Shown here: positions 13,301 through 23,091 of the stretch, in pieces
Layout: every line of letters begins with the position of its first letter
Numbering within the stretch: the stretch's first letter is position 1
Assembly: GCA_037013685.1 (NCBI GenBank)
Contig: CM072919.1
Span: 30,424,255-30,488,254 of the forward strand
Direction: 5' to 3'
DNA: 64,000 nucleotides
From: Acridotheres tristis
Taxonomy: Eukaryota; Chordata; Aves; Passeriformes; Sturnidae
The notes under the pieces: model-generated
Databases searched by the model: none
Told to the model about the DNA's origin: nothing
The model's input: only the letters and a program-made list of their open reading frames with translations
Program-made: the position numbers and the translations under genes

Positions 13301-16300
13301 GTTTGCTTTTTGTTGTGACTTAATTTTTTTCAGAGTGACATATGACTTTGGTCATTGTCATTAGCTCATTTTTCAAGTGCTTTAGATTGTCCCAGATTTA
13401 CCAGACAGTAATGACATATAGCTATGCATTGGAAGAAATACATACTATTATATTATTGTTATACAACTATATGATTTAAGACATGATATGTTTACATATC
13501 TTTAAATATAATCTGGTTTTATATTTATTTATATTTTTCATGTGTTATGTATATTATATAATTTTGTAAGTTTACAAGCACCCAAACCCAACTTCCTTCT
13601 AAAGGAATACCTTTGTGAACAAAACCGTTGAGTAACAAGAAATCTCTGGTGTAAAATAACTTCAAATGTTTAGAGGAAAGCTTTTTTCAATTATTCACGA
13701 GTTACAAGTGAGCAGAAATTAGTAGCCCAGACAGGGAATCAGAAAAAAAACCAAACCAAACCAAACCAAACAAACAAAAAAACCTGTACAGAAAAACTCC
13801 AAACAGAAAAGATAACACAAAGAAGAGCAAAATGTTATGAATTTCTGGTCCATGGCATTGAAGAAACCAGAAATAGAAAACCCAGACCTGCCACATGGAC
13901 TCACTACAATAAAGTCTTAGTCTACCTTGAAGTAATGGCAGCCTGCAATACAACATTTAACTTCCACAGTACAACTTTATGTTTTCTTCTGATGTTAAAT
14001 CACTTAGCAGAAGGCTGTAGAATGAGATTGAGAGGCTCTAGAGACTAGAGAACAAATGAAAAAGATTTGATGACTCAGTGAGAGCTGTAGCTTTCATGTT
14101 AATTTCTGTGACAGGGTGAAGGTTCTTGGCAAGGGCAGAAACTAGGTTTGAAATCATAGCATATTTTAGTGTAAAACCAGATGATTCTCTGTCAAAAGAT
14201 GAATATGTCCCTTTTTTTTTTTTTTTTCATTACTGCTGATAGAAAGGAAAGAAATGGACCTGCCAGATGATAATGAGGTCAGACAATCCTCACCTCATGT
14301 GTTTGCTGACTTGCAAATAAGGCGTGAACCTGCACTCCTTATCTACCATCTTCAGTGATATGGACGGGTTCAAAATTTTCAATTTAATCTCAGCACACAT
14401 GGAACCAGAATTAATTTATGGGCAGTCTAGTGGTCTGGAAATCATTTCATGTGAAATCATCTTATGCATTTTCATTTTCTGGAAATCATCTCATTCACTG
14501 TCTTGCTATCAATTGTTATTAAAATAAAATAAAAATTCAAACATTTTTCAATTATTGTAGTAAACATATGTGACAACATTTTTTTATGAACCATCTGGAA
14601 CTCAGGGGTCATTAGTGATAGAACCACATTCATGCTTTTAGCAAATGAATGCATAGATCCATTGGTCTGTAGATCCAAAATGTCAGTAAATTTTAGAAGA
14701 TTGATGTTAGGAATAAGTTCTGTTCCTATAAAACTAAGAAGGGATGACCTGTTTATGGAGCATAATAAGTACTGTATACAGGACAAGCCAAGTCCCAGAC
14801 CCAGGCTAAGGAGTGGTAGTTTTACAGAAATTTGCAGTCATTCTAGAAATTAAATCACCTTTTTATGTCACCTGATTGCTGCACACAGAAATACAAAAAA
14901 TACAGTGCATTTTGCACAGCTTGACAAAAGGAGAGTTTCTATGTAGGTGCTGCTTGTTCCACAGAAATAATTTATGCTGCAACTCTAATTTAGTCTGTAT
15001 TCAGTGTAAAGTTTTATATTGAAAATCGAAATGTCCTATGATTGCTTATCAGATTTTAAACATTTACACATATAACCAGACTGCAGCTTGTGCAAATACA
15101 TTATTCAGAAGAAAATGGCTTATTTCAATTTCATTTCAAAAGCTTGATTGTTTGCTCTTTCTCTTTAGTTCGCATTAGTTTGTTATGATATTCATTAACA
15201 CATTCCTAAAACTTAGGAGGTGAATGATCTATTAGTCCAAAGTTGTAACAGAAAATTAAAATGTGCATGCACTAAAAGGAAGGCTCTGCTGCTAACTGGT
15301 CTGTTACCATTTAAACTGAGTGAATTGCTAGCTAGACATATGTTCAGTTTCTTGTAAGAAGAAAGAAAGGATGAAAAAGAGGGGAAAAAAGTGAGCATCT
15401 GGTCCTTATAGACTAGATTGTCAGAACAGTTACATTCCCTGGAAGTCATTGAGGTTCTGACACTTTCAGAGAAATTACTTCCCAAGAACAGACCATTCAT
15501 AGTTGATCATGACCCTTATTTTGGTTGCTATTTTGTGGGAAATACCTTCAAACTGGTTGTAGGCCATTTTCAGTATGGCAAATAATGCAGAAAGGTAAAA
15601 TCTTGATACAGAGATGGTAGTTATCATGCACATTTTAGGAGATTTCAACCTTCTTGGTTAAAGATCTTTAAAGAGACATTTAACAAATAAATTCTTGCTA
15701 TCAATTTTTCCTTTTCATTTTCCCCCTGTTTATGTGTTCTTCCTGCAACCTCAATCACAGCATGCTTTGCTCAGGGTATGCAGGGTTCAACAGCACTTTG
15801 AAGGAGCAATGTAACAGGCCTGTTTAAGTATAACTTATTCTACAATGCAATGTCTCTTCTAATATGTTGGTCATGCTGATAACCCTTCCAAAGTGTGTCT
15901 GAAGTCTTATCATGTAGGAGAGTAGGGGTAGAATTGGGAATGAAAGCATTTGTATTTGTCAACAACTTGGGCGCATTTAGGGAATGCTAGCTGCCATTAC
16001 TGCATACCACTCTCTCCTTTCTTCCCTCTCCTTTCTCCTCCAAACTCTTTGTAATGTGAACCAGTCAGGTTTTAGAAGAGTCTACACTAACCCTTAAAAT
16101 TTCTTAAGCAACTTAAGGTAAGCATTCCTAATGATTTATCCTTGCCAGCTATAATTAGTTCCAAAGCCGTGAGCAAGTGGCTTGCTTGCTGAATACTCAA
16201 GCTCAGAGTTACTCCTAGTTTATAAGTAATATTTAGACTCTGCAGAAAGGATAGTATGAATCCTATTGGAAGAGAAGAATCCAGCACATTTGATTCACTT

Positions 16301-16447
16301 GCGTGTCTACAGCATGAAAAATCTGTAGTAGGGAACCACTATTTCCCCAAAGGACTTTAACTGAAAAAGGGAAAAATCATATCTTTTTCCTTGTATGACT
16401 TCTCTTACATTTCTTTTGTTAAAGCTATAAATCCAACTACATGTAAA
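10331..16447. other. AT-rich intergenic DNA
   Basis: About 6 kb with no convincing gene or element. It contains an (AAACC)n/(AAAC)n microsatellite (13741-13782) and a poly-T run (about 14211-14227). Short open frames have no recognisable features. Confidence 0.6.
13741..13782. repeat. (AAACC)n / (AAAC)n microsatellite
   Basis: Repeats of CAAAC/CCAAA followed by CAAA units are visible directly in the sequence. Confidence 0.9.
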
Positions 16448-16453
16448 CCAGCC
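16448..16453. repeat. Target-site duplication, left copy (CCAGCC)
   Basis: Identical to 24236-24241 and directly abuts the LTR end. A length of 6 bp is usual for betaretroviral integrases. Confidence 0.9.
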
Positions 16454-16986
16454 TGATGGCTTTAGGACCCTAAAATGGGGTTTTCACCCTTTCTCCGGGC
16501 TAGCTCAGGTGTTAGGGTGAATTTTTTCCCAGGTCCAAGCCTCATGGACATAGATATCAAAAGAGGCCCTTTTTCCAGATAAGGTTACAGGATTTATTTC
16601 TTGTGGGTAGTAAGGGGATGGAAGGGAGAAGAGGGGCAAAGAGAGGGGGAAGAAGAGCGGGGAAAGAGCGGGGAAAAAGGGGAAAAAGGGGAAAAAGGAG
16701 AGCAGGGAAAAAGAGCAGGAAAAAGGGGAAAAAGAGAAAAAGAGAGCAGGGAAAAAGAGAGCAGGGAAAAAGAGAGCAGGGAAAAAGAGGGGGGACAAAA
16801 GGGAAAAAGAGGGAGAAAGAGAAAGAGGTCAGGGGGCACAGGTCGTTTCTAGGATCTGAAAAGGGGGGCAAGGAGAAATTGGATCCCAGCCAGCCCTGTA
16901 TGGCCAGGAGGGGAGAGGGGTCAAGATACAGGGCACAGCAGGGGTCACGGAATGTACCATTTACAATGCATCTCGGAAATACAACA
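16454..16986 (-). repeat. 3' LTR of the provirus
   Basis: About 533 bp, TG...CA. It is homologous along its length to 23732-24235 apart from a central purine-rich (plus-strand sense) tandem-repeat tract. Here the tract includes three near-perfect copies of a 15-bp GCAGGGAAAAAGAGA unit (about 16746-16790) and related GGGGAAAAA units. A minus-strand AATAAA lies at 16598-16593, followed by about 140 nt to the LTR end, consistent with R-U5. No canonical TATAAA was seen in U3. It is preceded by a polypurine tract. Confidence 0.93.
16593..16598 (-). terminator. AATAAA polyadenylation signal in 3' LTR
   Basis: Minus-strand AATAAA about 140 nt before the LTR end, positioned to define the R/U5 region and proviral transcript 3' ends. 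Confidence 0.65.
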
Positions 16987-17000
16987 TGTCCCCATTTTTT
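16987..17000 (-). other. Polypurine tract
   Basis: The minus strand reads AAAAAATGGGGACA immediately before the TG of the 3' LTR; a purine-rich primer for plus-strand synthesis is expected exactly here. The T in the middle and the CA at the end are departures from a pure purine run. Confidence 0.75.
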
Positions 17001-17082
17001 GTTTAACAAAGTTGAAAGAAGGATATTAGTTTCATTTAAATTATGACTTTGTCCACCACTTGCAGTTGGTGGGAGGGTTAGA

Positions 17083-17556
17083 TTATTCCAAGTTTTTCAT
17101 TTCTATGTGATTGACTACTGAGGTAGAGGGAATGAGACCATTAATGGCCTTGAAAACTAAGTGACGTAGGATTCCGAACGCCATTATTACAAGGAAAAGA
17201 ATAATGAAAATTAACATAATTGTTTTGACTATAGATGTCCACCACCCTGTGAGTCTCCAGTCTTTGAACAGTCCACTGAACCAATCTTCAGATTCTTGCT
17301 TCACTTGTCCGATCAAGTTGTTCATGTTTCAGAGGGCAGCATGGATGTTAGGAGCTCTCGAGGTCAGGTCCATACAGCAAAGTCCTTCAAATTCCTGGCA
17401 CTCATGTCTGTGCAGCAGTAGGAGAAAATCTGTAGCAGCACGATTTTGGAGTGTGTGTGCCAGGGTCACCCAGATGTTCTGACGTGGTTGAGGGACGATT
17501 CATGCAGCTGCTAAGCTGTTCAGTGTTAACAGGAAGACAACTTGGGTGGGGTTCAT
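17083..17556 (-). pseudogene. env: env remnant: signal-peptide-like start joined to TM subunit C-terminal half
   Basis: An ATG at 17556-17554, 60 nt after the pol stop, begins an 18-residue hydrophobic leader (MNPTQVVFLLTLNSLAAA) that hits TGA at 17502-17500. In the same frame the sequence resumes with a TM ectodomain: an LQNR motif (from about 17451), the C-X6-CC cysteine motif (17400-17374), a TGA at 17331-17329, then a tryptophan-rich membrane-proximal region, a strongly hydrophobic anchor (about 17227-17180) and a short tail ending at 17083. The entire surface subunit, cleavage site and fusion peptide are missing. The junction is probably within about 17480-17510. C-X6-CC TM proteins belong to gammaretroviruses and type-D betaretroviruses. 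Non-functional for entry as read. Confidence 0.85.
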
Positions 17557-17585
17557 CACAGGACCTAGAGAAGGGAAGGTTTTCT

Positions 17586-17601
17586 CTAAAAGGAAAGACA
17601 A
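17586..17601 (-). promoter_or_regulatory. Candidate env splice acceptor
   Basis: The minus strand reads TTGTCTTTCCTTTTAG, a pyrimidine tract ending in AG (17587-17586), placed between the pol stop and the env ATG. Position and composition fit a retroviral env acceptor. Confidence 0.55.
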
Positions 17602-17616
17602 ACATTATAAAACCTA

Positions 17617-20361
17617 TTAAAAGTCTCTATCTGCCGGAATGTCATCCTCTATGAGAATTTCTTTTTCTTTTTTCCGGCGGCGTCTTCTTTTTGAAGCCAC
17701 AGCCACTTGCTCCTCGTCCCCCTCAGTTGGAGCAGGATGTTTGGGAACATACGGTTTCACCCACTTTTGGGGAATCCACTGAGGGCCTGAGGGAGTGGAT
17801 ATGCACCCATAGCCACGTCCCCAGGTGACGAGCTCATAGAGACCTTTGATTTCCCAGGTTTCTGGGTCCCTAATCAAGACTGGAGGATGTTGGGATAACT
17901 TGAACTGTTTCCCACTGTTAAAGTGACGTACCACAGGTGGACTCATGTTTTCAAATGAACAATTTAGGAAATTGATAGTAAACATGGCTTTGCAGAGCTT
18001 CTGCTGTGGAGACATCCACGCAGTTGAACTGCTCTGTTTGGCCAAAACCTGCTTGAGCGTCTGATTGGCTCGCTCAACTACACCTTGGCCTGTGGGGGAG
18101 TGAGAGGTGCCAGTTTTATGTTCCACTCCCCACTGCTGGACGAATTCCAGGAACTCCTTGGATTTATACGCTGGGCCTTTATCAGTTTTGATTTCCCTAG
18201 GGACCCCTAATACTGAAAAGGCTTGCACTAGGTGTTGTTTGGCGTGCACCGCCCTTTCTCCTGCGTGGGCAGAGGCATAGACTGCGCCTGAATACGTGTC
18301 AATGCTAACATGCACATATTTGAGGCGACCAAAACTAGGAATGTGTGTGATGTCTGTCTGCCATACCTCACAACTGCCAAGACCTCAGGGGTTAACCCCC
18401 ATGCCTATTGAGGGCATGGTGTGCAGCTGACAGTTGGGACAGGTGGCCACAATGGCTCGCGCCTGACTCCGTGTTAGCTGGAACTGACGCATCAGACCTG
18501 GTGTATTTTGGTGATACTGCTGGTGGCTCAGCTTTGCCTGTTGGAAGATGTCAGGAAGGCGTGCTTGTTCTGCTGGGGTTGCAAGGGAGTCTGCTTGACG
18601 GTTTCCTTCTGCAATTTCACCTGGCAAATCTGTGTGTGATCTCACATGCATCACATAGAATGGGTGCTCCCTATGAGAAACCAAATAAATTAGTTTGGAA
18701 AGCAACCTGAAAAGCTGCTCATTTTCGATGTCTCTGAGCACTGCCTGCTCTGCCCTGGACACTACCCCCGCTACATAGGCTGAGTCTGTTACCAAGTTTA
18801 TTGGCTCTGAGAACTTCTCAAAGGCTCTCACGACTGCTGCCAGTTCAGCTATCTGGGGTGATCCTTCCACAAACTCAACATCAGCTTCCCAATGCTGAGT
18901 CTGAGGATCTCTCCAAGTCATCACCGACTTGTGGGAAGCCCCAGATGCATCCGTGAACACTGTGAGAGCTTTGAGTGGTCTCCGACTCCTCTTCTCACGA
19001 GGAATGAGGTGGAATTCCTCATTAAACAGCTTGTGAGACGGGGCATGGACTGATATTTGTCCTCTGTAGCTGTCCAGGGCTAATTGGAGACTGGCATTGC
19101 TCTGGAGCAAATGTTCAAACATCTCTTTAGTCAATTTTTCAGGAGAGTTCTTTCCCTCCTCAGACAGTTTAACAGGGAGGTGAATACATGTGAAGTCACA
19201 ACCAGCTAGTTCATACAGTCTTATCCTTGCTTTCCGAATCAGCTGAGCTATTAACTCTTGTGGCTTAGTGATAGTTTTGGATCTTTGGTGGGAGAGGAAG
19301 ACCCACTCTATGATTAAGAGTGACTCTCTCTGCTCCTTGATCCATTGGAATATTAACCCGTGTAAGTGTGGCAGTTTCCCTAGGACAATGAATTTGAAGG
19401 GCAGCTCGGGCTGGTAACGGTGAGCTTGCCTTTCCCCTAAGGTCTTTTGTACCTTTTCGATTGCAGTCTTTGCCTCTGGGGTCAGTTCCCTGGGAGAAAG
19501 CAGCTCTCTCTCCCCCTTCAATAAATTGAAGAGAGGTTCTAGGTCCTCATTAGTGAGGCCTAGCCAGGGCCTAACCCAATTCAATGACCCACACAGGGAA
19601 TGGAGATCTGCTAAGGTTTTTGGATTACAATTGATTTCCAATTTTTGCGGAACAATGGTCCGTGCAGTAATTTCCAGGCCCAGGTACTTCCAAGGTGGCA
19701 TCCTTTGGACTTTGTCCTCCTGTAATTCAAATCCAGCAGAGGTTAAAACTTTAACCACTAGGTCAAGTGTGTCTTGCAGTAGAGCGTTATCGGGTGCACA
19801 CACAAGCACATCATCCATGTAATGAAGGATGATGGCCTCCCCTCTCTGGGCACGCACCTGGGACAGCAATGAAGCCACATACCACTGGCAGATTGAGGGG
19901 CTACATTTTAATCCCTGGGGCAGAACTTTCCAGTGGTAGCGCTTCATTGGGGCCTCTTGATTGATGGTAGGAACCGAGAAGGCAAACCATGGGGCATCCT
20001 CTGGGTGTAGGGGAATGTGGAAGAAACAGTCTTTGATATCTAGAACAGCCAATTGCCAATCTCTGGGAAGCATTGTTGGAGAAGGCATTCCAGGTTGGAG
20101 AGACCCCATGTCCTCAATTACTTTGTTTATTTCCCGGAGGTCGTGGAGCAGCCTCCACTTGTCTTTTCCTGGTTTCTTTATCACAAAAACCGGGAAATTC
20201 CATGCACTTGTGGTTTCTTCTATGTGGCCTTTAGCCAATTGTTCCTCCACAAGCTCCTCAAGTGCCCTGAGCTTCTCCTTACTCATCGGCCACTGTGCTA
20301 CCCACTTTGGGGTATCATCTAGCCATTTCAACTTTTGGGTAGGGCGCCCCACAGTGGCCAC
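17617..20361 (-). pseudogene. pol: pol: reverse transcriptase, RNase H, integrase; one in-frame stop
   Basis: Replication enzymes, reached by frameshift from pro. RT: catalytic Asp in LDIKDCFF (residue 108) and YMDD (residues 181-184; 19810-19821). RNase H: the D-E-D-D set is complete (D471 in FTDASG, E506, D526 in VTDSAY, D591). Integrase: HHCC zinc finger (H613, H617, C641, C644) intact. A TGA at 18385-18387 then interrupts the same frame. After it the frame stays open, with the integrase D,D35E triad: first Asp at 18352-18354 (WQTD), then D45 and E81 of the downstream segment starting at 18315. A C-terminal DNA-binding-like domain (VTWGRGYG...WIPQKWVKPY) and a very basic run (KRRRRRKKEK) follow, to the stop at 17617. 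The stop lies between zinc finger and catalytic core, so integrase should be lost while RT/RNase H could be intact. Confidence 0.94.
18385..18387 (-). other. Premature in-frame TGA inside integrase
   Basis: The frames above and below this codon are identical and homologous integrase sequence continues without any shift, so a single substitution is enough to explain the break. Confidence 0.88.
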
Positions 20362-20373
20362 TTCTAAAAATCC
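20288..20373 (-). promoter_or_regulatory. pro-pol -1 frameshift signal: GGATTTT plus stem-loop
   Basis: The slippery heptamer G GAT TTT (20373-20367) is followed at once by the pro stop TAG. After a 7-nt spacer, GGCCACTGTG (20359-20350) pairs perfectly with CACAGTGGCC (20297-20288). Contiguous on the 3' side, GGGTAG (20303-20298) pairs with CTACCC (20342-20337), leaving a 7-nt bulge on the 5' arm. Spacer length and stem strength match known -1 frameshift stimulators. Confidence 0.82.
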
Positions 20374-21233
20374 CGAGGAGTTTTAGGAATAATCAATTTC
20401 ACCCCCCACTGGGACATGGTGTCTCTCCCCCATAGAGGGCATTTATAGTCTGTAACAAATGGACGGATGCTAGCCAATTTTCCATCTGGCCCCTCAATTT
20501 GTACGATGCTTTTTGATATTTTTGCCAATTTGACTCCTCCTACACCCTGGATTCTGCCTGCCACAGGCTGAAGTTCCCAATGTGACGGCCACATCCTTTC
20601 GGGTATGATAGTCACATCAGCACCCGTGTCCAGTACCCCCTCCACATGGAGGTGATCTGATCCACGGGTTAGGCTGCATGCCAGAGATGGTTTGTTCTCC
20701 CCCACCACCTCTGCCCAGTAGACTTCAGGTGATTTTCCATCTACTGGGACTTCCTCTGGAACAGGAATGGCCTGGGCGAGGATTTGTCCCTCAACCAGGT
20801 AATATGGTGGTAGAGGACATCGTGCCAGGAGAATGAGGCCGGTTATGCTTCCCTTGATGGTCATGGGAGCTACCTCAATCTCTAGGGGTGTGTGTGCTGT
20901 GTCCCCGACAACAAAGTACTCACTGTCCAGTTTCATGTGGTTTAACGTCACGTCCTGTGTACTGTAAGGTAAGTCCACTGTTATGACTGTCCAATCAGGT
21001 GACCTGAAATGAAAACCTTTGGTAGTCACAAGCCTAAAACGGCCTAGTGGCTTCCAAACCTTGTTAATTGAGCATTTAATATTTTTCTTGCCATGCATCC
21101 CCACACCCTCTATCCCATCCTCCCCCTTTTTGTTTATGAAGAGAGAGTCTTTTGCGAGTGTGGAGCCCGCAGTATTTATAGCCGAGCGCGCTATTGTGTT
21201 GATGGCGGGTATGCGCTGTAGAGCTAGTTTTTT
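20364..21233 (-). CDS. pro: pro: retroviral aspartic protease with upstream dUTPase-like segment
   Basis: Translated by -1 frameshifting from gag; the open frame extends upstream to 21302 without needing its own start. The C-terminal third is the protease. The active-site DTG is at 20622-20630 inside L-DTG-ADVTIIP, followed by a GVGG flap-like stretch and a GRD motif near the C terminus (about 20421-20429). Retroviral proteases act as dimers on Gag and Gag-Pol. The preceding about 150 residues contain 'VEGQILAQAIPVP', which resembles the C-terminal motif of betaretroviral dUTPases, but the other dUTPase motifs are not obvious; I treat this as a degenerate or divergent dUTPase. No G-patch is visible: the frame stops (TAG, 20364-20366) right after the protease, at the pro-pol slippery site. 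The frame itself is uninterrupted. Confidence 0.88.
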   Translation of the reverse strand, partial: KKLALQRIPAINTIARSAINTAGSTLAKDSLFINKKGEDGIEGVGMHGKKNIKCSINKVWKPLGRFRLVTTKGFHFRSPDWTVITVDLPYSTQDVTLNHMKLDSEYFVVGDTAHTPLEIEVAPMTIKGSITGLILLARCPLPPYYLVEGQILAQAIPVPEEVPVDGKSPEVYWAEVVGENKPSLACSLTRGSDHLHVEGVLDTGADVTIIPERMWPSHWELQPVAGRIQGVGGVKLAKISKSIVQIEGPDGKLASIRPFVTDYKCPLWGRDTMSQWGVKLIIPKTPRDF

Positions 21234-23091
21234 TGTTTGTTGGTTTTCTTCTGTTTCTGGTTGTGTGGACAGTCTCTGGCGAAGTGTCCTGGCTGCTTGC
21301 ACTGGAAGCAGATGATGTGCTGCAGCTGCTCTGGTGACATTGGTTGCTTCTTGGCTTCTGGTGTTACAGCTGCCATGGTTTTTGGGCGTGCCAGTCCTGG
21401 ATTTCTTTCGTGTCCACTGAGCAGTTCTGCTTTCCTGGCGCAGGCTTCTATCATTTGTGATAAGCTGGGCGCTGGCTCCAGGGGAAGGCCAAGGATAACC
21501 CTACGGCAGGTTTCATTAGCATTCCTCTGAGCCATCTCTTTAATTAATTCAGCTTGTACCATTGGATCAGACACCTGTCTTTCTATTTGCGTACGAAGGC
21601 GGTCCACAAACTGTAAGAAATTCTCAGAAGCAAACTGTTTAATGTAAATATAACTGCCTTTAGTATCTACTGTAGGTAATTGATTAAAGGCCTTTTCTGC
21701 AACATTGCATATTTTGTCTAGGACAGACTTGGATAGTACTCTGGTTTGGCTTTCAGGGTTATGCCAATCCTTCTCTCCACATAGATGTTCATATGTTATG
21801 TCATTATTATCAGCATCTCTTGCAGTATCTGAGCTTTTTAAAAGCTCTTGTAAAAGCACTTTTAAAGATCTTTTCCACAGGCTTTCCCATAGATCATATT
21901 CTGAAGCAGTTAACAGACATCGGAAAAGCTCTTTGATATCATATGGAACCAGTTCATTTGAGTTAAAGGTGGCTCTCATCATGCCTTTAAAGATTTCACT
22001 ATTTCTCCCAAATTCTCTTTGTACTTTACAAATTTCTTTTTTATCTTGATAGGATAAAGGTTGGTAACTTCTTTTTCCGTTTCTTTTACCAATATAAACC
22101 ACAGGAGCAACTGATGGCACATACTCAGTTTCCTGGTATTGACTTACAGGGTTAATCACCTTCCCCCCACCCGGCCCAGGAGGCTGCTCACCCTCCCCCA
22201 CCACGGGGACACCATCCGTCCCCCAGGGGCTGTAAGCTGATCCCTCCCCACCCCCACCCTCACCGGCACTGAACCTAGCAGGGGCATCACTACCCTCCCC
22301 CACCCCGCAGGGGTTTGGAAGGAAGGAATGTGAAACTGGTGCAGGGGAGGGGTGGTGGAATCCAGGGTCCGCGCAGGGGGGGGTTTGGAGGGGGGAGGGG
22401 GCAGTGGAGCCGAGGGCAGGGATGGGTTTTGGAAGGGGACAGGGTTATGGGCAGGGACCGGAGGAGGGGGGGGTTTGTGAGCTGAAGGAGACACGTGGCT
22501 GCCACCATATGGGGCCCCCTTTTGTCCCTGTACCGCATGGTCGGAGGTATCTGGGACCCCGACCCCCACTTGTATAGATGTGGCCACGTGGCCGCTGCCC
22601 AGAATAGAAGGATATAATGTAGAAGGGCTGACGATATTTGAAAAATTGTCCGAACCGGGATACTGGGGAGGATTTAGGGACTCAGAAGAGCCGCTGTGCT
22701 GGGCGTCTTGTACCCCCCAGGGAGACCCGCGGGGTTTTTCTAGCTCTGGGTTATAGGGGTTTTGGGAAAGGGAAGGGGAGTTCGAATCGTTTTGCTGCTG
22801 CTGTCTGTTGTTGTCTCTCTGAATTAAAAGTTTTCGAATTTTTAAGAATATTGGGAGGAATACAGAGGCAGTTTCATCTTCATTTTCTACTTTTAAAGTT
22901 AATAAATTTCCAATTTCATCCCAAAATGAGATTGAATTTATATTTTGCAATTCTAGGTCAGGTTTTTCAACAGACAGCCAGCTGGCAAAACGGGCTAATT
23001 TCTTATTAGGTATTAAAACGTTTCCTGAACTTAATATTTCTTCGAGTTGGTTTTTTATACTCTTTTGTAAGGCAGATTGCTGTAAGCCCAT
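21224..23091 (-). pseudogene. gag: gag polyprotein, one frameshift
   Basis: Encodes the virion structural polyprotein. The first frame (23091-22156 by its stop) starts MGLQQS, a myristoylation-type N terminus, with a matrix domain to about residue 95. A Gln/Pro-rich linker follows, with a PPPPP run and a PSAP late-budding motif at residues 226-229. The reading then shifts in a C/G-homopolymer-rich stretch near 22300-22400 into the second frame (22303-21224). That frame carries capsid, including the major homology region (QFASENFLQFVDRL, residues 223-236 of this part), and nucleocapsid with one CCHC zinc knuckle (CX2CX4HX4C at 21269-21310). Betaretroviruses usually have two knuckles; only one is seen. 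The gag stop TAG (21224-21226) follows the slippery site immediately. The shift may be a real mutation or an assembly error in a G/C run. Confidence 0.9.
21227..21233 (-). promoter_or_regulatory. gag-pro -1 ribosomal frameshift site (AAAAAAC)
   Basis: The minus strand reads A AAA AAC followed directly by the gag stop TAG. Slipping back one base enters the pro frame (..KKLALQR..). Downstream, a 5-bp stem can form between AGCGC (21217-21213) and GCGCT (21189-21185). A loop CCCGC (21209-21205) can pair with GCGGG (21170-21166), so a pseudoknot-like stimulator is possible, though the connecting loop is long. Confidence 0.85.

Noticed and set aside
16601..17046. Forward 147- and 83-codon frames rich in Gly, Lys, Arg and Glu, and the Phe/Pro/Ser-rich minus frames of up to 150 codons
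   Set aside because: They are translations of the LTR's purine-rich tandem repeats in several frames at once; the same happens at 23841-24309.
18385..18387. Programmed read-through or selenocysteine at the pol TGA
   Set aside because: There is no precedent for a recoding site between the integrase zinc finger and core, and no structure after it was evident; an ordinary nonsense mutation is simpler.
19526..20386. Forward-strand frames of 89-141 codons antisense to pol
   Set aside because: They are shadows of the long pol frame; no start context, motif or partner suggests a retroviral antisense gene.
21705..23009. Forward frames of 114 and 123 codons antisense to gag
   Set aside because: Shadows of gag coding sequence without recognisable features.
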